This document shows, piece after piece, positions 16,607 through 29,478 of a DNA stretch of 64,000 nucleotides. Under the pieces are notes generated by a model, which was not told where the DNA came from, searched no databases, and saw only the letters and a list, made by a program, of their open reading frames with translations. Positions within the stretch are counted from its first letter, which is position 1. The number at the start of each line of letters is the position of its first letter. Source of the stretch: Siphlonurus alternatus (lineage: Eukaryota > Arthropoda > Insecta > Ephemeroptera > Siphlonuridae); NCBI GenBank assembly GCA_949825025.1, contig OX463778.1, positions 21,638,051 through 21,702,050 on the forward strand. Direction: 5' to 3'. The translations under genes and the position numbers were made by a program.

Positions 16607-19045
16607 TTACAGAGATACAAATTCAGAAGTTATAGGGGTACATATTGGTGGTGGGGGTGGAGTTGGAATTTCTTGTATCATATTATGATGTTTATCATTA
16701 TTTGCTGATTCAGTCAATATCATATTATTAATAATATTATCTTCATCATTTTCTTCATCACCTGTAGCTTCAGGTAAAGATAAAACAGATGTACTACCAC
16801 CTCCTGCTGTAATTCTAGGACCCATATTATCATAATGTGGACCCATTCTTACAATAGGTCCACAATTATTTTTTTTATCATTACTATTACTTCTTGGTCT
16901 TCTTGGTAATGTTGCACAAGCTGCTGCAAGCATTGTATCAGCAGTTGATATATTATTATCTGGTACACATTGGTCACATGGATTATATAATTGTGCTAGA
17001 CTACCTGCACAACATCTAGGTAATTCTTGTGATGGATAGTATGGACTTATAGTAGCTGCCGCTGCAGCTATTGCTGTGGTTCCACTATGTTGTTGTATTC
17101 CAAGCTGTTGTTGGTGATAATGGTGATGATGTGGGTGTTGATGATGTGAATGAGGATTATGGTGATGATGATGATGATGAAGAGTATGATAAGGAAATTG
17201 TCTCATTCCTTCACTTCCTGCAGTAACGCTTATGGCAGTAGCAGTAGCTCCTTGTTTGGATCTATGTGGTATATCTAATAAATCTGGATATCTATTATCT
17301 GGATCATTATTTTTTGAATTATTCGGATCTTGTGAAACTGATACAGATATAAATATATTACCAAATGTACTTGTTGGTAATGTTGATGAAAATTCTGGTG
17401 GTGGAGCTAATGTTCCTCTAGGTAACATGGACTGATTTTGTGATGAGGGTGTTGTTATTGGTTGAGGAGGTAATGGAGGAGGTATAACATAAGGAGCGCC
17501 AGGAAAACTACTACAACCACCACTACTATTATTTCCTGTCATATTACTATTATTTATCATATCTGCTGGTAAATTTTCAATAGTAATATGAACTGGTTCT
17601 GATAAATCAACGGTAGAAGGATCTCTTGTCAATAATTCCATATCAGTCTGTGACATACCTTCAAAACTAACAGTACCAGATGCTCTTTCCGTTAAACTTA
17701 CATCTAATAATTTTTTTTCTTGTTCTGTATAACTTACACTACCTGTAAGTTTTGATTTTCTTTTTCTTTTTTTTCTTCTTTGTCTGGAGCAAAGACAGAG
17801 ACACAAACCTCCAAGAAGGGTTGACATTACTGCTCCTGCTCCTCCAGCTACCAATCCAGCCATCAGAAGCCATGATTCGGCCTTGCTGAGGGTTGTTGCT
17901 GTCATAACTTCCGGAAGTAGTAGTGTTAAATTTCGGCTCATCAACCCGCCAGTGTTTCGGGCAATACATGAATACTCTCCGACATAGCTATCAGTTAAGT
18001 TAGATAATGTAATATTTATCCATTTTTCTAATGTACCTTCTCCATCTTCATCAATTAATCTATCCGGATCACTTCCATTATTTGTTATTAAATGTCCATT
18101 AAATAACCAATGTACTTCCGGTTCAGGATCTCCTTTTACGAAGCATCCGAATGTTGCATTACCACCCACTTCACCTTGTACCATAGAATCACTTAATTCT
18201 ACCTGTGGAGGACATGAAAAATCAGATGGATCTATATCTTGCCATGAATGTCCATTTAATAGATCAGGTTCAGAACATGTTAATGGTAATGAATATAATT
18301 TGGAATTTAATAACCAAGATCTGAAATCTCTTAAATGACAATCACATTTCCATGGGTTTCCATCCAATGCTAATGTTTTAATTCTTACGAAAGGTGTGAA
18401 AACAGCCTCAGCAAGGTAGCGAAGTCTGTTGTTGCTTAAGTTGAGTGCCTCTAGAGCAGAGAGGTGAACAAACGCTCGCTTGTGCACGTGTTTCAACCGA
18501 CAAGAACGCATCTCGAGCGTGCGTAAGTGTGGTAGAGGGGGAAACTGTTCTTCACGTAGCTCATTCAGAGAATTACCACTTAAGTCAAGGACTCGAAGTC
18601 TATTATTACCAGAAAATGTTAATGGATGTATAGAACTTAAAGCATTACTTGATAAATCCACTTCTATTAAAATAGTTAAATCACGAAATGCATCCTTATT
18701 TATTTCTTTCACTCCACAACCACGTAAATAAATACGTTGTAAATTTAATAAACCAACTGAACGAAATGCATCTTTTGTTAATATTGGTATAGGATTACCA
18801 TTTAAATCTAAAACTTGAATATCTGCATTTAAAGAACTTGGTACCGTAGTTAGGCCTGCTTCCCTACATATAGCTGTTTTCTTGCCGGATATCCACTTGC
18901 ACTTGCAGCTCGATGGACAGTCCGTCCAGTCTGGACCAGCCACTGCGTCCGCTGAGACGATCGCTGCAGTGGCGGCTAGCAACAGTAGAGCAGGGCCCAG
19001 GCGCGCACAGCGGGCCCGAGCCATGCTGACATCTCGCCACGTCAT
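16607..19045 (-). CDS. kek: Kekkon-family LRR and immunoglobulin transmembrane receptor
   Basis: Single uninterrupted 812-codon coding sequence for a type I cell-surface protein. A signal peptide covers about residues 8-33; the second Met (M8) gives the more typical start, just before a Leu/Ala-rich core. LRRNT is at 41-70 (CPSSCKCKW), about six leucine-rich repeats at 75-226, LRRCT at 229-278 (NPWKCDCHLRDF), one Ig-C2 domain at 279-376 (Cys301 and Cys360, GEYSC), a transmembrane helix at ~391-419 and a basic stop-transfer stretch at 421-432. The long cytoplasmic tail has a His-rich run (623-643), an Ala run, a VRMGPHYDNMGPR block and a PDZ-ligand-like C-terminus (SEFVSL). This layout is diagnostic of arthropod kekkon proteins, known from Drosophila as modulators of EGFR or BMP signalling. 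Which paralogue this is cannot be settled; the symbol is family-level. Codon use alternates between GC-rich and AT-rich blocks. Confidence 0.93.
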   Translation of the reverse strand: MTWRDVSMARARCARLGPALLLLAATAAIVSADAVAGPDWTDCPSSCKCKWISGKKTAICREAGLTTVPSSLNADIQVLDLNGNPIPILTKDAFRSVGLLNLQRIYLRGCGVKEINKDAFRDLTILIEVDLSSNALSSIHPLTFSGNNRLRVLDLSGNSLNELREEQFPPLPHLRTLEMRSCRLKHVHKRAFVHLSALEALNLSNNRLRYLAEAVFTPFVRIKTLALDGNPWKCDCHLRDFRSWLLNSKLYSLPLTCSEPDLLNGHSWQDIDPSDFSCPPQVELSDSMVQGEVGGNATFGCFVKGDPEPEVHWLFNGHLITNNGSDPDRLIDEDGEGTLEKWINITLSNLTDSYVGEYSCIARNTGGLMSRNLTLLLPEVMTATTLSKAESWLLMAGLVAGGAGAVMSTLLGGLCLCLCSRQRRKKRKRKSKLTGSVSYTEQEKKLLDVSLTERASGTVSFEGMSQTDMELLTRDPSTVDLSEPVHITIENLPADMINNSNMTGNNSSGGCSSFPGAPYVIPPPLPPQPITTPSSQNQSMLPRGTLAPPPEFSSTLPTSTFGNIFISVSVSQDPNNSKNNDPDNRYPDLLDIPHRSKQGATATAISVTAGSEGMRQFPYHTLHHHHHHHNPHSHHQHPHHHHYHQQQLGIQQHSGTTAIAAAAATISPYYPSQELPRCCAGSLAQLYNPCDQCVPDNNISTADTMLAAACATLPRRPRSNSNDKKNNCGPIVRMGPHYDNMGPRITAGGGSTSVLSLPEATGDEENDEDNIINNMILTESANNDKHHNMIQEIPTPPPPPICTPITSEFVSL

Positions 19046-19270
19046 TTCAGTCGTGGCGGCGGGGGTGGAAGAGGGCGAGCACCACCTCCACTGAACCCCG
19101 CCGCCCGCCGCGCCTCATCCTGCCCTTGCAGTAGATCCAAACTGAACTTGTCTCCGCATAATGTGCATACCACCTGAAACATTCCAACAGACCAATGTTG
19201 TACTCCATTACCGTCGGCTAATGCATACCGGTAACCGCAAAAGGCTACGGCACTAACGCAAATGGACATA
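19046..19270 (-). other. Probable 5' UTR or splice-junction region of the kekkon-family gene
   Basis: GC-rich sequence just upstream of the start. On the minus strand a TTTCAG, with GTGGTATGCAC beginning next to it, at about 19168-19175 could be a 3' splice site joining the coding exon to a distant 5' UTR exon. Drosophila kekkon genes are known to have 5' UTR introns, so this is plausible but unproven. The open frame at 19042-19269 is not conserved-looking. Confidence 0.35.
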
Positions 19271-20239
19271 TAAAGCTTAGATTAGCCAACACTCGTACTA
19301 TATATAATATTACATAACTCTATATTGTGTACCTTCTCTCGCTCACTTAATGTCTGTAATGCTTTATGGATACAAAACCACATAAGCTCTGTCCCAACAG
19401 TATTATATATTGTATATAATATGAAAATGCTTTTGGTAGGGCTAGCTTATACTTTACTCACATATATAACAAGCAATCAATACTGTAAAACATAATGTAC
19501 CGGGATACAGCTATATGTATATACAATATATATATGTATATAGAAATAGCCTAGAGGCAGTTTACAGAGTCATGGAAGCACTTAACAGCGAACGGATCCT
19601 CCTCATGGTGTTGTGATGAAAATGTGAGTAATGCATCGTTATATTCACCTTCCAGCATTACAAAAAAAAAAATGGAGAGTTTAATTAAAATGTTCACTTT
19701 TTTTTTTTATGTAAAAAGTATAAAGTATCAGTCGTATAAACATAAATATTTTTTATTATAAAGTGAATATGTGCTCTATATATTTAGCATTGTTCATTTC
19801 ATATTTATCCATGCATGTTAAAGGTAGACTTATATATATTTAAATTGCAGGTGCAATTTTTAAATGCAAACAAGTAATGACAATTTTACATATAAAACTT
19901 CAAACTTGCAGCATTAAATTATAATTTATTTAATTTTTTTCAATTAATGTTCAAAAGTAAATCATTTTAATTACAGAAGACTGAAAACTCGTGTATTGGT
20001 ATTATTTTCGTCAATATAATATGCTAAATTACAATAATAATAAAGGTATATATATTTTTAACATGTTAAAACAGTATGAAAAATTAACATAAAGTATATA
20101 TGTGTTGGTAACGTGTTGTTTTAACTTTGCAAATTTTTTTTTTAAAGAAACTATTGTGTTATATTTTCTCTTCTGATTATTTAACTCAAATCTCAATTAG
20201 AATGGAAAACCTGAGACATGTAAATTTGTATTGCAAAAA
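19271..20239. other. Upstream region of the kekkon-family gene
   Basis: AT-rich, with TATATA-type dinucleotide tracts near 19510-19545. No exon or bounded repeat recognised. Confidence 0.4.
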
Positions 20240-20465
20240 TTAATTTAAGGTGCAGAGTTGTGTTACTCCAATTTTTTTATCATCTTATTAGAGGTGGGAA
20301 ACTATTTTTAGATAAATTATTGGAGGTGCAGGGGGAGGCGTCAATCAGCGTCACTTCTTATAAAGGGATAGAACTTAAAAAAAGTAGCGTGGGTTCAAAT
20401 CCAACTTCGACGACACTTTTTAGTATAAGTTCTTGGCATGCATAAATTTAATCTGGAAAAAAATA
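20240..20465 (+). mobile_element. Palindromic element family A, incomplete copy with tRNA-like T-arm
   Basis: The left half has GTGCAGAGTTGTGTTACTCC, TATTTTTAGATAAATTATTG and GGGGGAGGCGTCAATC, then TAAAGGGATAGAACTT. At 20387-20415 it carries GCGTGGGTTCAAATCC followed by AACTTCGACGACA, which resembles the T-arm and 3' acceptor end of a class II tRNA and contains a B-box-like GGTTCAAATCC. The mirrored right half is mostly missing. Confidence 0.6.
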
Positions 20466-23232
20466 GGGTAATGTAATTTTATGCTCTTTATTAATATAAT
20501 TTTATTTGTACAGTGCAACATTTTCATGCACAAAGTCCATTTAAAAAATCGACTGCAGAATCCAGGATTTCTATTTAAATTTTTAATGCGATATCCTTCG
20601 TTACAAGCATTTAAAACCTGTTTTCTTGCATGCCTTCTCGTATATCTACTATAAAATGTCAACAAAAGTCAGACAAATTGCATAGCTTGCAGGAGCAACA
20701 GTTCTCAGTGTCTTAAAGCTTAACAACACTGATGTATCCTATCCATCTAGATAATCATCTAGATGATTTTATAACTTAACTAAGGCGTCAAGTTAGGGTG
20801 GTTTCTTGTGGCATCAGACATAAGCTACGATGACAAAAAGTAATCTTGATAAAACATGTCTAGTGAATCATTTGCAAATGTTTTGTTCTGTATCTCTTTT
20901 TGTCATTTTATAACAAAAGTAATTAGCAAGTGTATTCAATGATATATTGTTTTTTACTGCTTAATAAACCAAATAATCACTCAGCTTTAGTATTCATGTC
21001 ACGAACGGAGTGAAAATAATGTTACTATCCTATATAATAATATATATATAAAAAAATACATATAATGGCATTATTTACGACATCAACAGATTAAGTCTAT
21101 TAATGGCATAACAAAAAATAAATGCACATATGCTATAAATAACTGTGTTGAATGTAATTCAAGATAGGATTAATAAATCTAACAAAAAAAGTATAATGTC
21201 TACATTTTAATGGTAATTAAGTTAATTAAAACACTTAATTTTATGCACTTTTCAGATTGTAAAAGATTTGCCAGAGCTATTTAATTGGTCAATATAAACA
21301 GTATACAGTTAGTTAATGACCTGAATTAAATATAACATAGGATAATAATAAAGTCAAAAATTGAAACTACACAGTTTTTAAATTTGAGAGAGAGTGCACT
21401 ATTATATCAATGATATGAAGAAGTATCTGTTACGGTTACAAAGTGTCCATTTGATATTAGACAATACTTAAATGTGAATTAAATATTTTATATTTATTTA
21501 CAGAGTTATAACGTATACAGGAAATGTAAATCTACTACAAATTTCACCAGTAAAGCAAAATACATCTTTGCTTATGACATAGTTATATTACTAAATTTCC
21601 TTGTTCATTTAATTTTGTCTACTACTAGATTTTCATTCCTTTATATTTTCCTTGCATACGCATGAACAATTCCAATTAGTTAATATAAAATTTATCTCAA
21701 GGAAATAGAAATTGTTTATCTCAATTTGTGCATTAACTGAGAATTAACAATTAGATTAATTAGTAACTCCATATTAATTAAAACACAAAGGGTCAGATTT
21801 CCTGGTAGAGAATTGTTTACTATCGTCGTGTTTAGTTTCCTAAAATTAGATGAAAATCCAGAATTCCATGTAACGGAGAGCAAATATTAGTTATCATTGA
21901 TCAGCTGTAAGCTCTTACTAAGCCGTTCAGGATCATGCAAGAAAAGTATTTGGTCAATGAGAAGCTTCATTATTGACGTTATCAATTAATCGGTCAATGC
22001 CCCATCAAAATGTATTACTTTCAAATTATACTCGTGGTGTTTTCTAAATATTTTGATAGTTTATAAATTAATTCTGTGGTTATTAAAGTTGAAAAAATTA
22101 ATCATTTTAATCGGAAAAATTAATATTTCTTCCTTTGAACAAATCTTAAACATTTTTTAATTGTGTCCACGCATTTAGTGATTTTATATTGTTAGAAAAA
22201 ATACGTTAATAATATTACTATACAAATATACAAATATTGTATAATTTTTTGTCAAGAACATAATTTTTTTTTTTCCAGTTTGAACACAAACAACCGACTT
22301 TTTTCCGCATAAAGATATTTTGTACAATGCTGTAAGGAAAGTTATTTTGTCATTAAAATAATAGAAAACCGCAGTGTCGCAAATCTTCTGCACGATGCTC
22401 CTCATTATATAATTACTTGGATGCTGAACGTACTTTTAACTTTCCTAGCTACAGCTGCTTGTGCCGCAGTAAAATGTGAAAACACATATAAAAATCGATG
22501 ACTTCATGCTCTAAAGCGCTTTCTAATAAAGTAAATTACATTTCACGTACAGACTTCAATATCGGCTGGGCTGTATTTTGTTGTTGTACACCTTGGGAGA
22601 GTAGGAAAGTCACCCTGCTATCTTTATTGATGTTACCACGTACGGCGAGACATGATATGTTTGACGTTTTGTATATATTTTTTATCTCTCTAAAAGTTAC
22701 AAAACTCGCTCTTAAATATTAGATTCTGATTGTTTTTCAATACTTTTATTTTCACCGTATAATAAGGATGTTTTATAATTCAGTACATTTGGGCTAATTG
22801 AATATTACTTCCGATATTACTTTACACTTTTGAGTAATTAAATAAGCATATTTAACATAAATGACAAAAAATTTACTTAGAATCAGTATATATAAAAAAT
22901 TAGTTTGCTGTTACTGATACAACCCCTATCAATATTAAGAAAATAAGGGGGAAATGATAACACGTGTGCCCTGCAGTTGACAGAATAATTATAATTCCCA
23001 CCACAAGAATGTTGAAATGTTGACATATTATGCCATGTATATTCAAAACCTTCTGTAAGCTTACAGAAAAAATATCTGGCAAAATATTATTAAGTGTATT
23101 TTATAACAGTTAAGAATGTATATGTACGCTGGTTAGAGAAAAATAATCAACAATTTTAAATTATTGACACCTATTATTGAACTATTGACAGTTCGTAGCA
23201 AATTTTAAAATGGTTATATACTAATAACATTG
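20466..23232. other. AT-rich intergenic DNA
   Basis: No gene recognised. A short inverted repeat ATCTAGATAATCATCTAGAT lies near 20747-20766. The patch at about 22430-22650 is less AT-rich and contains a 74-codon frame (22498-22722) without a recognisable domain. Confidence 0.45.
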
Positions 23233-23279
23233 TGTATGAATACCAAGGTGGGTAAAGGTACCCACCTTGTATGAATACC
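23233..23279. repeat. Perfect hairpin bounded by 12 bp direct repeats
   Basis: The direct repeat TGTATGAATACC occurs at 23233-23244 and 23268-23279. Between and overlapping them is a perfect 11 bp stem, CAAGGTGGGTA (23244-23254) with TACCCACCTTG (23259-23269), and a 4-base loop. This resembles the residue of a tiny palindromic insertion or an excision footprint. Confidence 0.8.
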
Positions 23280-25131
23280 TAAAACAAGATACTAAAATCC
23301 AGCTTGACGATAATAAGCTTTATAAACTTTGTTGATAAGGGTTTTAAATGCGATACAGTGAATCAGAGATATCTAATTCATTTTAAATCAAAGCCATGAT
23401 TTGCATGTTGATCGTAATTTGTATTGAATTATTTTTTACGTTCAATATTATTAGTTTATAGTTTAAACGGTAGAGTAATTTGATTAAAATTGTCCATATA
23501 AACAACAAAATTAATATAATATGCATCAGACTTCATATAATATGATGTAACCGTATAAAACGTGACAACACCAAAAATAAATAGAAACAATTCAAATAAA
23601 TTTCTGTAATCAAATATTGTTATTTTGTCCATTTTTTTTTTTAAATATTCATTTTTTAAAATACGAGAGCAAATAATTTTCATTTCATTGAAATACTGGT
23701 AATTTTATGGGTGAGTTATTCGCTATCTTGCTGGTTCATCTTCAACTCAAAAATAACTTGTTACATTAAAATTTACTTTATCTCAATAAATATTACCTGA
23801 TATTTACATAAATTGTTCATACTAATAAGAAATTATTTGTTCTGCTCGAGTGAATTCTATAAAAAAATATATTTCTGTGCGGATAAACCAAGTAAAATTT
23901 TCATTCTTGAATATTCTTTCGTTTCTTTACTAAAAATCGATAGCGTTAAAATATTCAAGTTTTATAAAATAACATTCTGAAAATAAATTTGATGGGAAAG
24001 CTTGTGAAAATCTGTGAAATTTTATTTTTATTATAACAGCAATTTTAATTTAAAAAGCAAACAAACATATAAAAATAAAAACTTGTTTATTTAAATTTTT
24101 AAATATAAAAGAAAATAGTGTATTATTATTATTATTTTTTATTGTAATACTAATTTTAAGGATTAGTAAAGCTTATTCTAAAAGCAAATAAGATTTTAGA
24201 ATACTATAGAAGAGTCAACTGAAACTAAAGTACTGTTGTAACGATGTTTGCAAATATTGTTCTCCATAAACGTGGAGCAACGTCGGCAAGTGAAACTAAG
24301 CTCCAATGCACACTCAACTGTGGCGATAACGTTTGTTCAAAACAACTCGACTCTTTCAAATGCTTTGCTTTGCTTACTTTTATTTTTAAAACTTAGCCTA
24401 GAGGCAATATATTTCATGGATTATTTCAACTCGATCCTCCCCTTTTTTTTTCAATTCTCTCTCTATCTCTCTCTTTTCTTTCTCCCTCCATACAATAAAT
24501 ACTGCACAATAAATGTACCAATTGTAATAAATTGTAGCAAATCAGTTGTGTAATCAGTTTATTGAATTTTATATGTACTACTATATTTATTTCAAATTTA
24601 ATGCTCTCTAGAGACTATAAACATTATTAATTTCTACTACTAAGCATTATAGAAATACTGTAAATGTAATTTGGTATAATATTTACATGGCATAGAAACA
24701 CTTTATATTGTTTATTAAGTAATCATTAGTAATTAATAATTAATTAAATTGATTTCTCAAAATATCGATACAAATTCATGTAAAAAAATTTTGTGGAAGT
24801 AAGAAGTGCACCTAGTCTAGCGATGCTTGCCGAAAACTTTATCACACCTCTATGGACTGCTAGGGCCTAGACAATGCCTACAAAAAAAAAAAAAAAAAAA
24901 AAAAAAAAAGTGCGTGGTGCCTTGAGGCCCTTGAGCAGTAATTGCATTACCACTAATGACCAAAAAAGCTCTTTCTTTAATTCATATTCATTTGTATTCA
25001 AACGCCAAGTAAAATAGATAGCATTTTATTTACACATTAAGACATTTTTTTTAATTAATTCATAAAGGCTATTTTTTCATAATTTTGAACTGGTATGGCT
25101 ATTTTTCACTTTTTAAATTATTATTTTTTTT
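23280..25131. other. AT-rich intergenic DNA with a ~29 bp poly-A run
   Basis: A poly-A tract lies at about 24881-24909, between a GC-richer CTAGGGCCTAGACAATGCC block and GTGCGTGGTGCCTTGAGGCC. It could be the tail of an old retroposon, but no body was recognised. Frames at 24248-24553 and 23456-23683 lack domains. Confidence 0.4.
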
Positions 25132-25451
25132 AATGGAGTATTGACCTCAATTTTTTTTATTGCAGAAATGGATAGAGGGTGCAAAGTTATGCTACCTTGA
25201 TTTTTTTCAGATTTTTTAGAGCCCTGGAAGTATTTTTAAAAAATTATTGAAAGTACATTTTGTGATGTCACGCGGCGTCTCTCTTTAAGAAAGGGATAGG
25301 ACTTGCCGCCGCGTGACGTCACAAAAAGGACTTTCAATAATTTTTTAAAAATACTTTCAGGGCTCTAAAAAATCTGACAAAAATCAGGGTAGCATAACTT
25401 TGTACCCTCTATTCATTTCTGCAATTAAAAAAAGGAGGTCAATACTCTATT
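25132..25451. mobile_element. Palindromic element family A, best preserved copy
   Basis: Almost a full-length palindrome. The outer arms are GAGTATTGACCTC and its mirror GAGGTCAATACTC, then GATAGAGGGTGCAAAGTTAT mirrored by ATAACTTTGTACCCTCTATT. The inner arms reach TTTTGTGATGTCACGCGGCG facing CCGCCGCGTGACGTCACAAA around a ~30 bp centre containing AAGAAAGGGATAGGACTT. There is no coding capacity. The target-site duplication is ambiguous. Confidence 0.85.
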
Positions 25452-28400
25452 GTTTTTATTTGTACCTATCATATTTAAAACACAGTGCCTAAAAACAAAA
25501 ATTAGTTATACAGATTATTATAATGATTTATTACGTCATGTTGAAAAACTTCACACAAATAACGCATTTGCTACAGACCTTTAAGCTATATTTTTTTTAC
25601 TTGAATATAACGTTAAATTATGCCGGGTAATCAACACTTTGTTTGGTATGAACATCAGGTTTTTATCAAAGGGTTAACTATAAAAAAAAGAAAATGCTCT
25701 TTTTTATATAGCAGTTTTCTACGCATCATTTTGAAAACAAATTTATGCAGCTTTTGATACTCGTAAATTTTCAAAGAGGAAATTTTCAACCAGCAGTTTC
25801 ATACTGAGATAACTATTTTAATTTTAGTGCAATTTATTCATGACGTAAATAAAATAATATTGTAAGTTAACCTTTGTTTGTTTGTTTCATTCTACATTCA
25901 ACGTTCAGCAAAAAATACTAACCTATATTACATATGCACAAAATTAAAAGAGTTAAATTTCAATAAATAATTTTTACTTTTATAATAATTTTTAGCGTGA
26001 TTTTTTGCTATACGAAGAAATATTTTTTATTTTGTATGCATTAATTATTAATTAACGTTAGAAGAAGTCATACAGAACGGCAACAGCGCCCTTTCTTTGC
26101 CTCAAATTTGTATTCGAACAAAAATAAAAACGTAAAGAAAATACCAATAATAAAAAATAGTAATAGTTTTTTTCAAATAATAATGTTTTTCAATTAAGGT
26201 ATATAATGGTAAATTATTATTAAAATGGCAAACAAAAATACCATAAATTGTAACTCATTAACAAAATAAATCATTTTTTAATGATATTGTAAATAAAATT
26301 CAGATTTTACTTTTAAAATGAATGAGATCTTGTAACATCATCTATTAAGCTTTATAAAGCTTGTAAGCCTTACAACGTTCGCAAAAGGTAAGGATTCAGT
26401 TTGGAAGCAAGCAAGTGCTCGTATGTATGTATGAGAGAGAAAGTATATAAATATTTCTTGGTGGTACGTGAGAAAAGAGATTAAGCGCACAAGGGACAAA
26501 ATATATCGACGTGGTCGCATTTTTGTTTCTGTAAGACCAACGAGAGCTTGAAATGTCATATCTCTTGCCACAAAAAAAAAAAATATGAAAGTATAATCTA
26601 GATTTCTTACTATACAACTTTAAAAATATATATATATCCTATCGTAGCGTATGTCTTTGTAAATCTTATATCGTTTTTTATCGATGTCATGAATTATGAC
26701 TTGAATTCTCAAAAACTGCTGATGTGTTATAAGAGTTGATCTTTTTTAGTACAGGAGATTTTTTTTTAAATTTATCCAAGTCACATTTTTTTTTATCTTC
26801 TGTGATGTATCAAAAAGCTATAAAATGAATGCTATTAAATATTATTGCATGATTTTGAACTCTTACTACATTTACTTGCAAACGATCTGAAAAAAAAATA
26901 ATAATAAAAAAAAAAGGTATAGTTTTGTGACAAGAATAATGGTGGTATTTTAGAATATTACATATAAACTTTTTGTAACGCATTGAATGGCAAAGTTTTC
27001 AGTATAATATGTAATCTGTTACATGTCCATAAAAAAGAACATATAAAATTTAATGCACTGAAAATCATTGCGACAAATATATTGTACAATTGCAGTTAAA
27101 TTTAGTGGGACAATGAGGCACCAATCACTTTTCTTATTTCGGTTTTTAAAATAGTTCGGATTTAGCCATGCAACCAATTACAAACACAATCACTCTTTGC
27201 CACTGTTATAAAAAAATATTCCTGTACATTTCTAGGAAGTACGAACCTTTCCCTAATTTTATTGTCTTGAGTTGCAGATCTAATAAACAATAAGATGAAG
27301 ATTTGCAATTTTGGAATATATAAATCAAGGCTCATATACTGCGTGAAAAGGTCCATCACAGAACTACAGTTAATTGCTTTACGTAATTTATGTATTTTGC
27401 AGTTTTTAATATTTGTTTTTAAATTATGGTCACTTTTAGTAGAGAGGGACTACGCAAATCAGATGCATGCATTTAAGATATTTCTGGCAAGTTGTAAAAC
27501 ATTTTTTTTTATACGTATACACCACTTAGGGAATACACTTCCTTGCCACTTACGAAAGAAGTTTCATACTCTCGTTAGACTGCAGGGTAAAAGTGTGTCA
27601 ACTTGTACACTTCTTGACACTGTTGACGCACCGTAAGTGTACAGAATGATGCTGTTGATGACTTTTCTTACATGAACACACCCCCTCTCGTGCATGTAAA
27701 TGTGAAAACCGTTTTAAAAGACAATTAAAGGAAACATTTATAGAAAAAGAGATAGAGAGAATATATTTAAACGCAACTGAATCTTATATACTTTAAGTTA
27801 TACTAGTTGTACATGCTGAAATTTTAAAGAGACTTTTACACTGTAACAACTCATAAAGTCATAACTGCTGATGTTAAAAAAATGACCAGCATAGAAATAT
27901 AATAGTTTTATACATCAGTGGTAAGGTGATATCTTTAAAAATTGAAACTCAGATATAGATATTGATATAGCTAGATTTTAAGGTGGGTGATAAGGTAAGG
28001 GGGACACTTAATGATTGTTTAAGTGCAGTACATTTAAGAATTCAAACCACCTTACGTCAATTAAATAACATTTAAAATACTATATAGGTGACTCAAAAAC
28101 CTTGCATTTTCGACTATATACTTTCAGTTTAATACAATATTAATATCACCATAGTATGTATGTGAACATTAACAATAGATATTGCATCACAGGTATTTTC
28201 AATTTCACAGAGTAAAAATTTATTGTAACTATATAGCCTGTTTTTTACACTTTCCTTTTTTTTTAATAAATATCAAGTGCTATTTAAACTTTTTTTTTGC
28301 CGCAAGCTTGACACAGTATGTTTAGTATATTTTATATTATTCTGTCAATAAACGTTTTGGAATATTTCACCATCAAGTTACAATTCACCTGGGGGCATCG

Positions 28401-29258
28401 ATAGCAATAACATGATGATGCTTTTATAATAAAAGTATGGTAGTGGTGGTTTTATTAAATGGTGATTTTTTATGTCTATTTTTACAGACTTTTTTTAATT
28501 ACAGACAGTAAAAATAATTGTTTAAAAGTAGACTTGTAAAAAGCCTTTTAATTATCACGTTAATTCTAAAATGAAAGTGAAAATAATACACTTGTGTATC
28601 CTTTTCCTTTTTTCAATGATTTGTATTATTTTATCAATGGTGTGCTGTATGTGTGTATATATCAAAATGAATAACAACTATTATTCTAAAAATCTTAACT
28701 TAAAATTTTAACTTTGTTGAAATTTTAACTAATAGAAATTATCGGGCACGACTAACGACGAAGGAAGATATTATTCTCACTAACCACACGTGTACTATCA
28801 TTCTAAATTAATGACACTATTAGTGAAAAGCTAAATAACTTTCTGGGTTACGTGAATCGTACGTGCCTAATATTAATTTTATAATATTTTTTTATTAAAA
28901 ATGTTAGCAAAGAAAAAGCCTTAAAGGACAGGTTTATCCCTTAATTAATTAATAACATAAATTGTGCATTACGCACCCCTTATTGCACTCTAATTAATAT
29001 TGTACTGCTGGTCCTGCTCGTATACGCTGCTTCTTTGTTGAGTTATGTATGACCCGCACACTGCTTTCGTATCGAATATGTTTTGGAACGCAACCATGAA
29101 AAATTCTATTACAACTGGATAATACACGCAACTCTTTCACTTTTGTTATTTTGACTCACTCGTGAATAAGAAAGTATAAAAAAATGAAGCTGAAAATGAA
29201 GAAAATATTTTGATATAACATTTCTTACTTCCTTCTCGGCTTATATATTAAACAACAT
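25452..29258. other. AT-rich intergenic DNA
   Basis: No gene recognised. Small frames at 26338-26617 (minus), 27162-27359 (minus) and 27295-27636 (plus) overlap each other on opposite strands, carry no domain and have no supporting splice structure. An AAGGTGGG / CCACCTT pair near 27982-28056 is a weak inverted repeat. Confidence 0.45.
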
Positions 29259-29259
29259 G

Positions 29260-29316
29260 GGTGGTCAGGCACCCTAGGACCCTAGTGTGTATGAGCTCCG
29301 GCCATTCCTGACCGCC
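29260..29316. repeat. Short inverted repeat
   Basis: GGTGGTCAGG (29260-29269) faces CCTGACCGCC (29307-29316) with one wobble mismatch, across a CACCCTAGGACCCTAGTGTG centre. It is GC-rich for its surroundings and may be a small transposon remnant. Confidence 0.4.
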
Positions 29317-29478
29317 CTCCGTCCTTGTCTAATGGTTATACTTCTGTAGTAAACATGATATTATAGAGATTCGAAAAATTTTAAAAAAATACTTGAAATT
29401 TTGATGATTATATAATATATTTATTTATTATATACTTTTTTAAATTGTTCGATCTGATTGTGAAACCAAATAAGAAGA

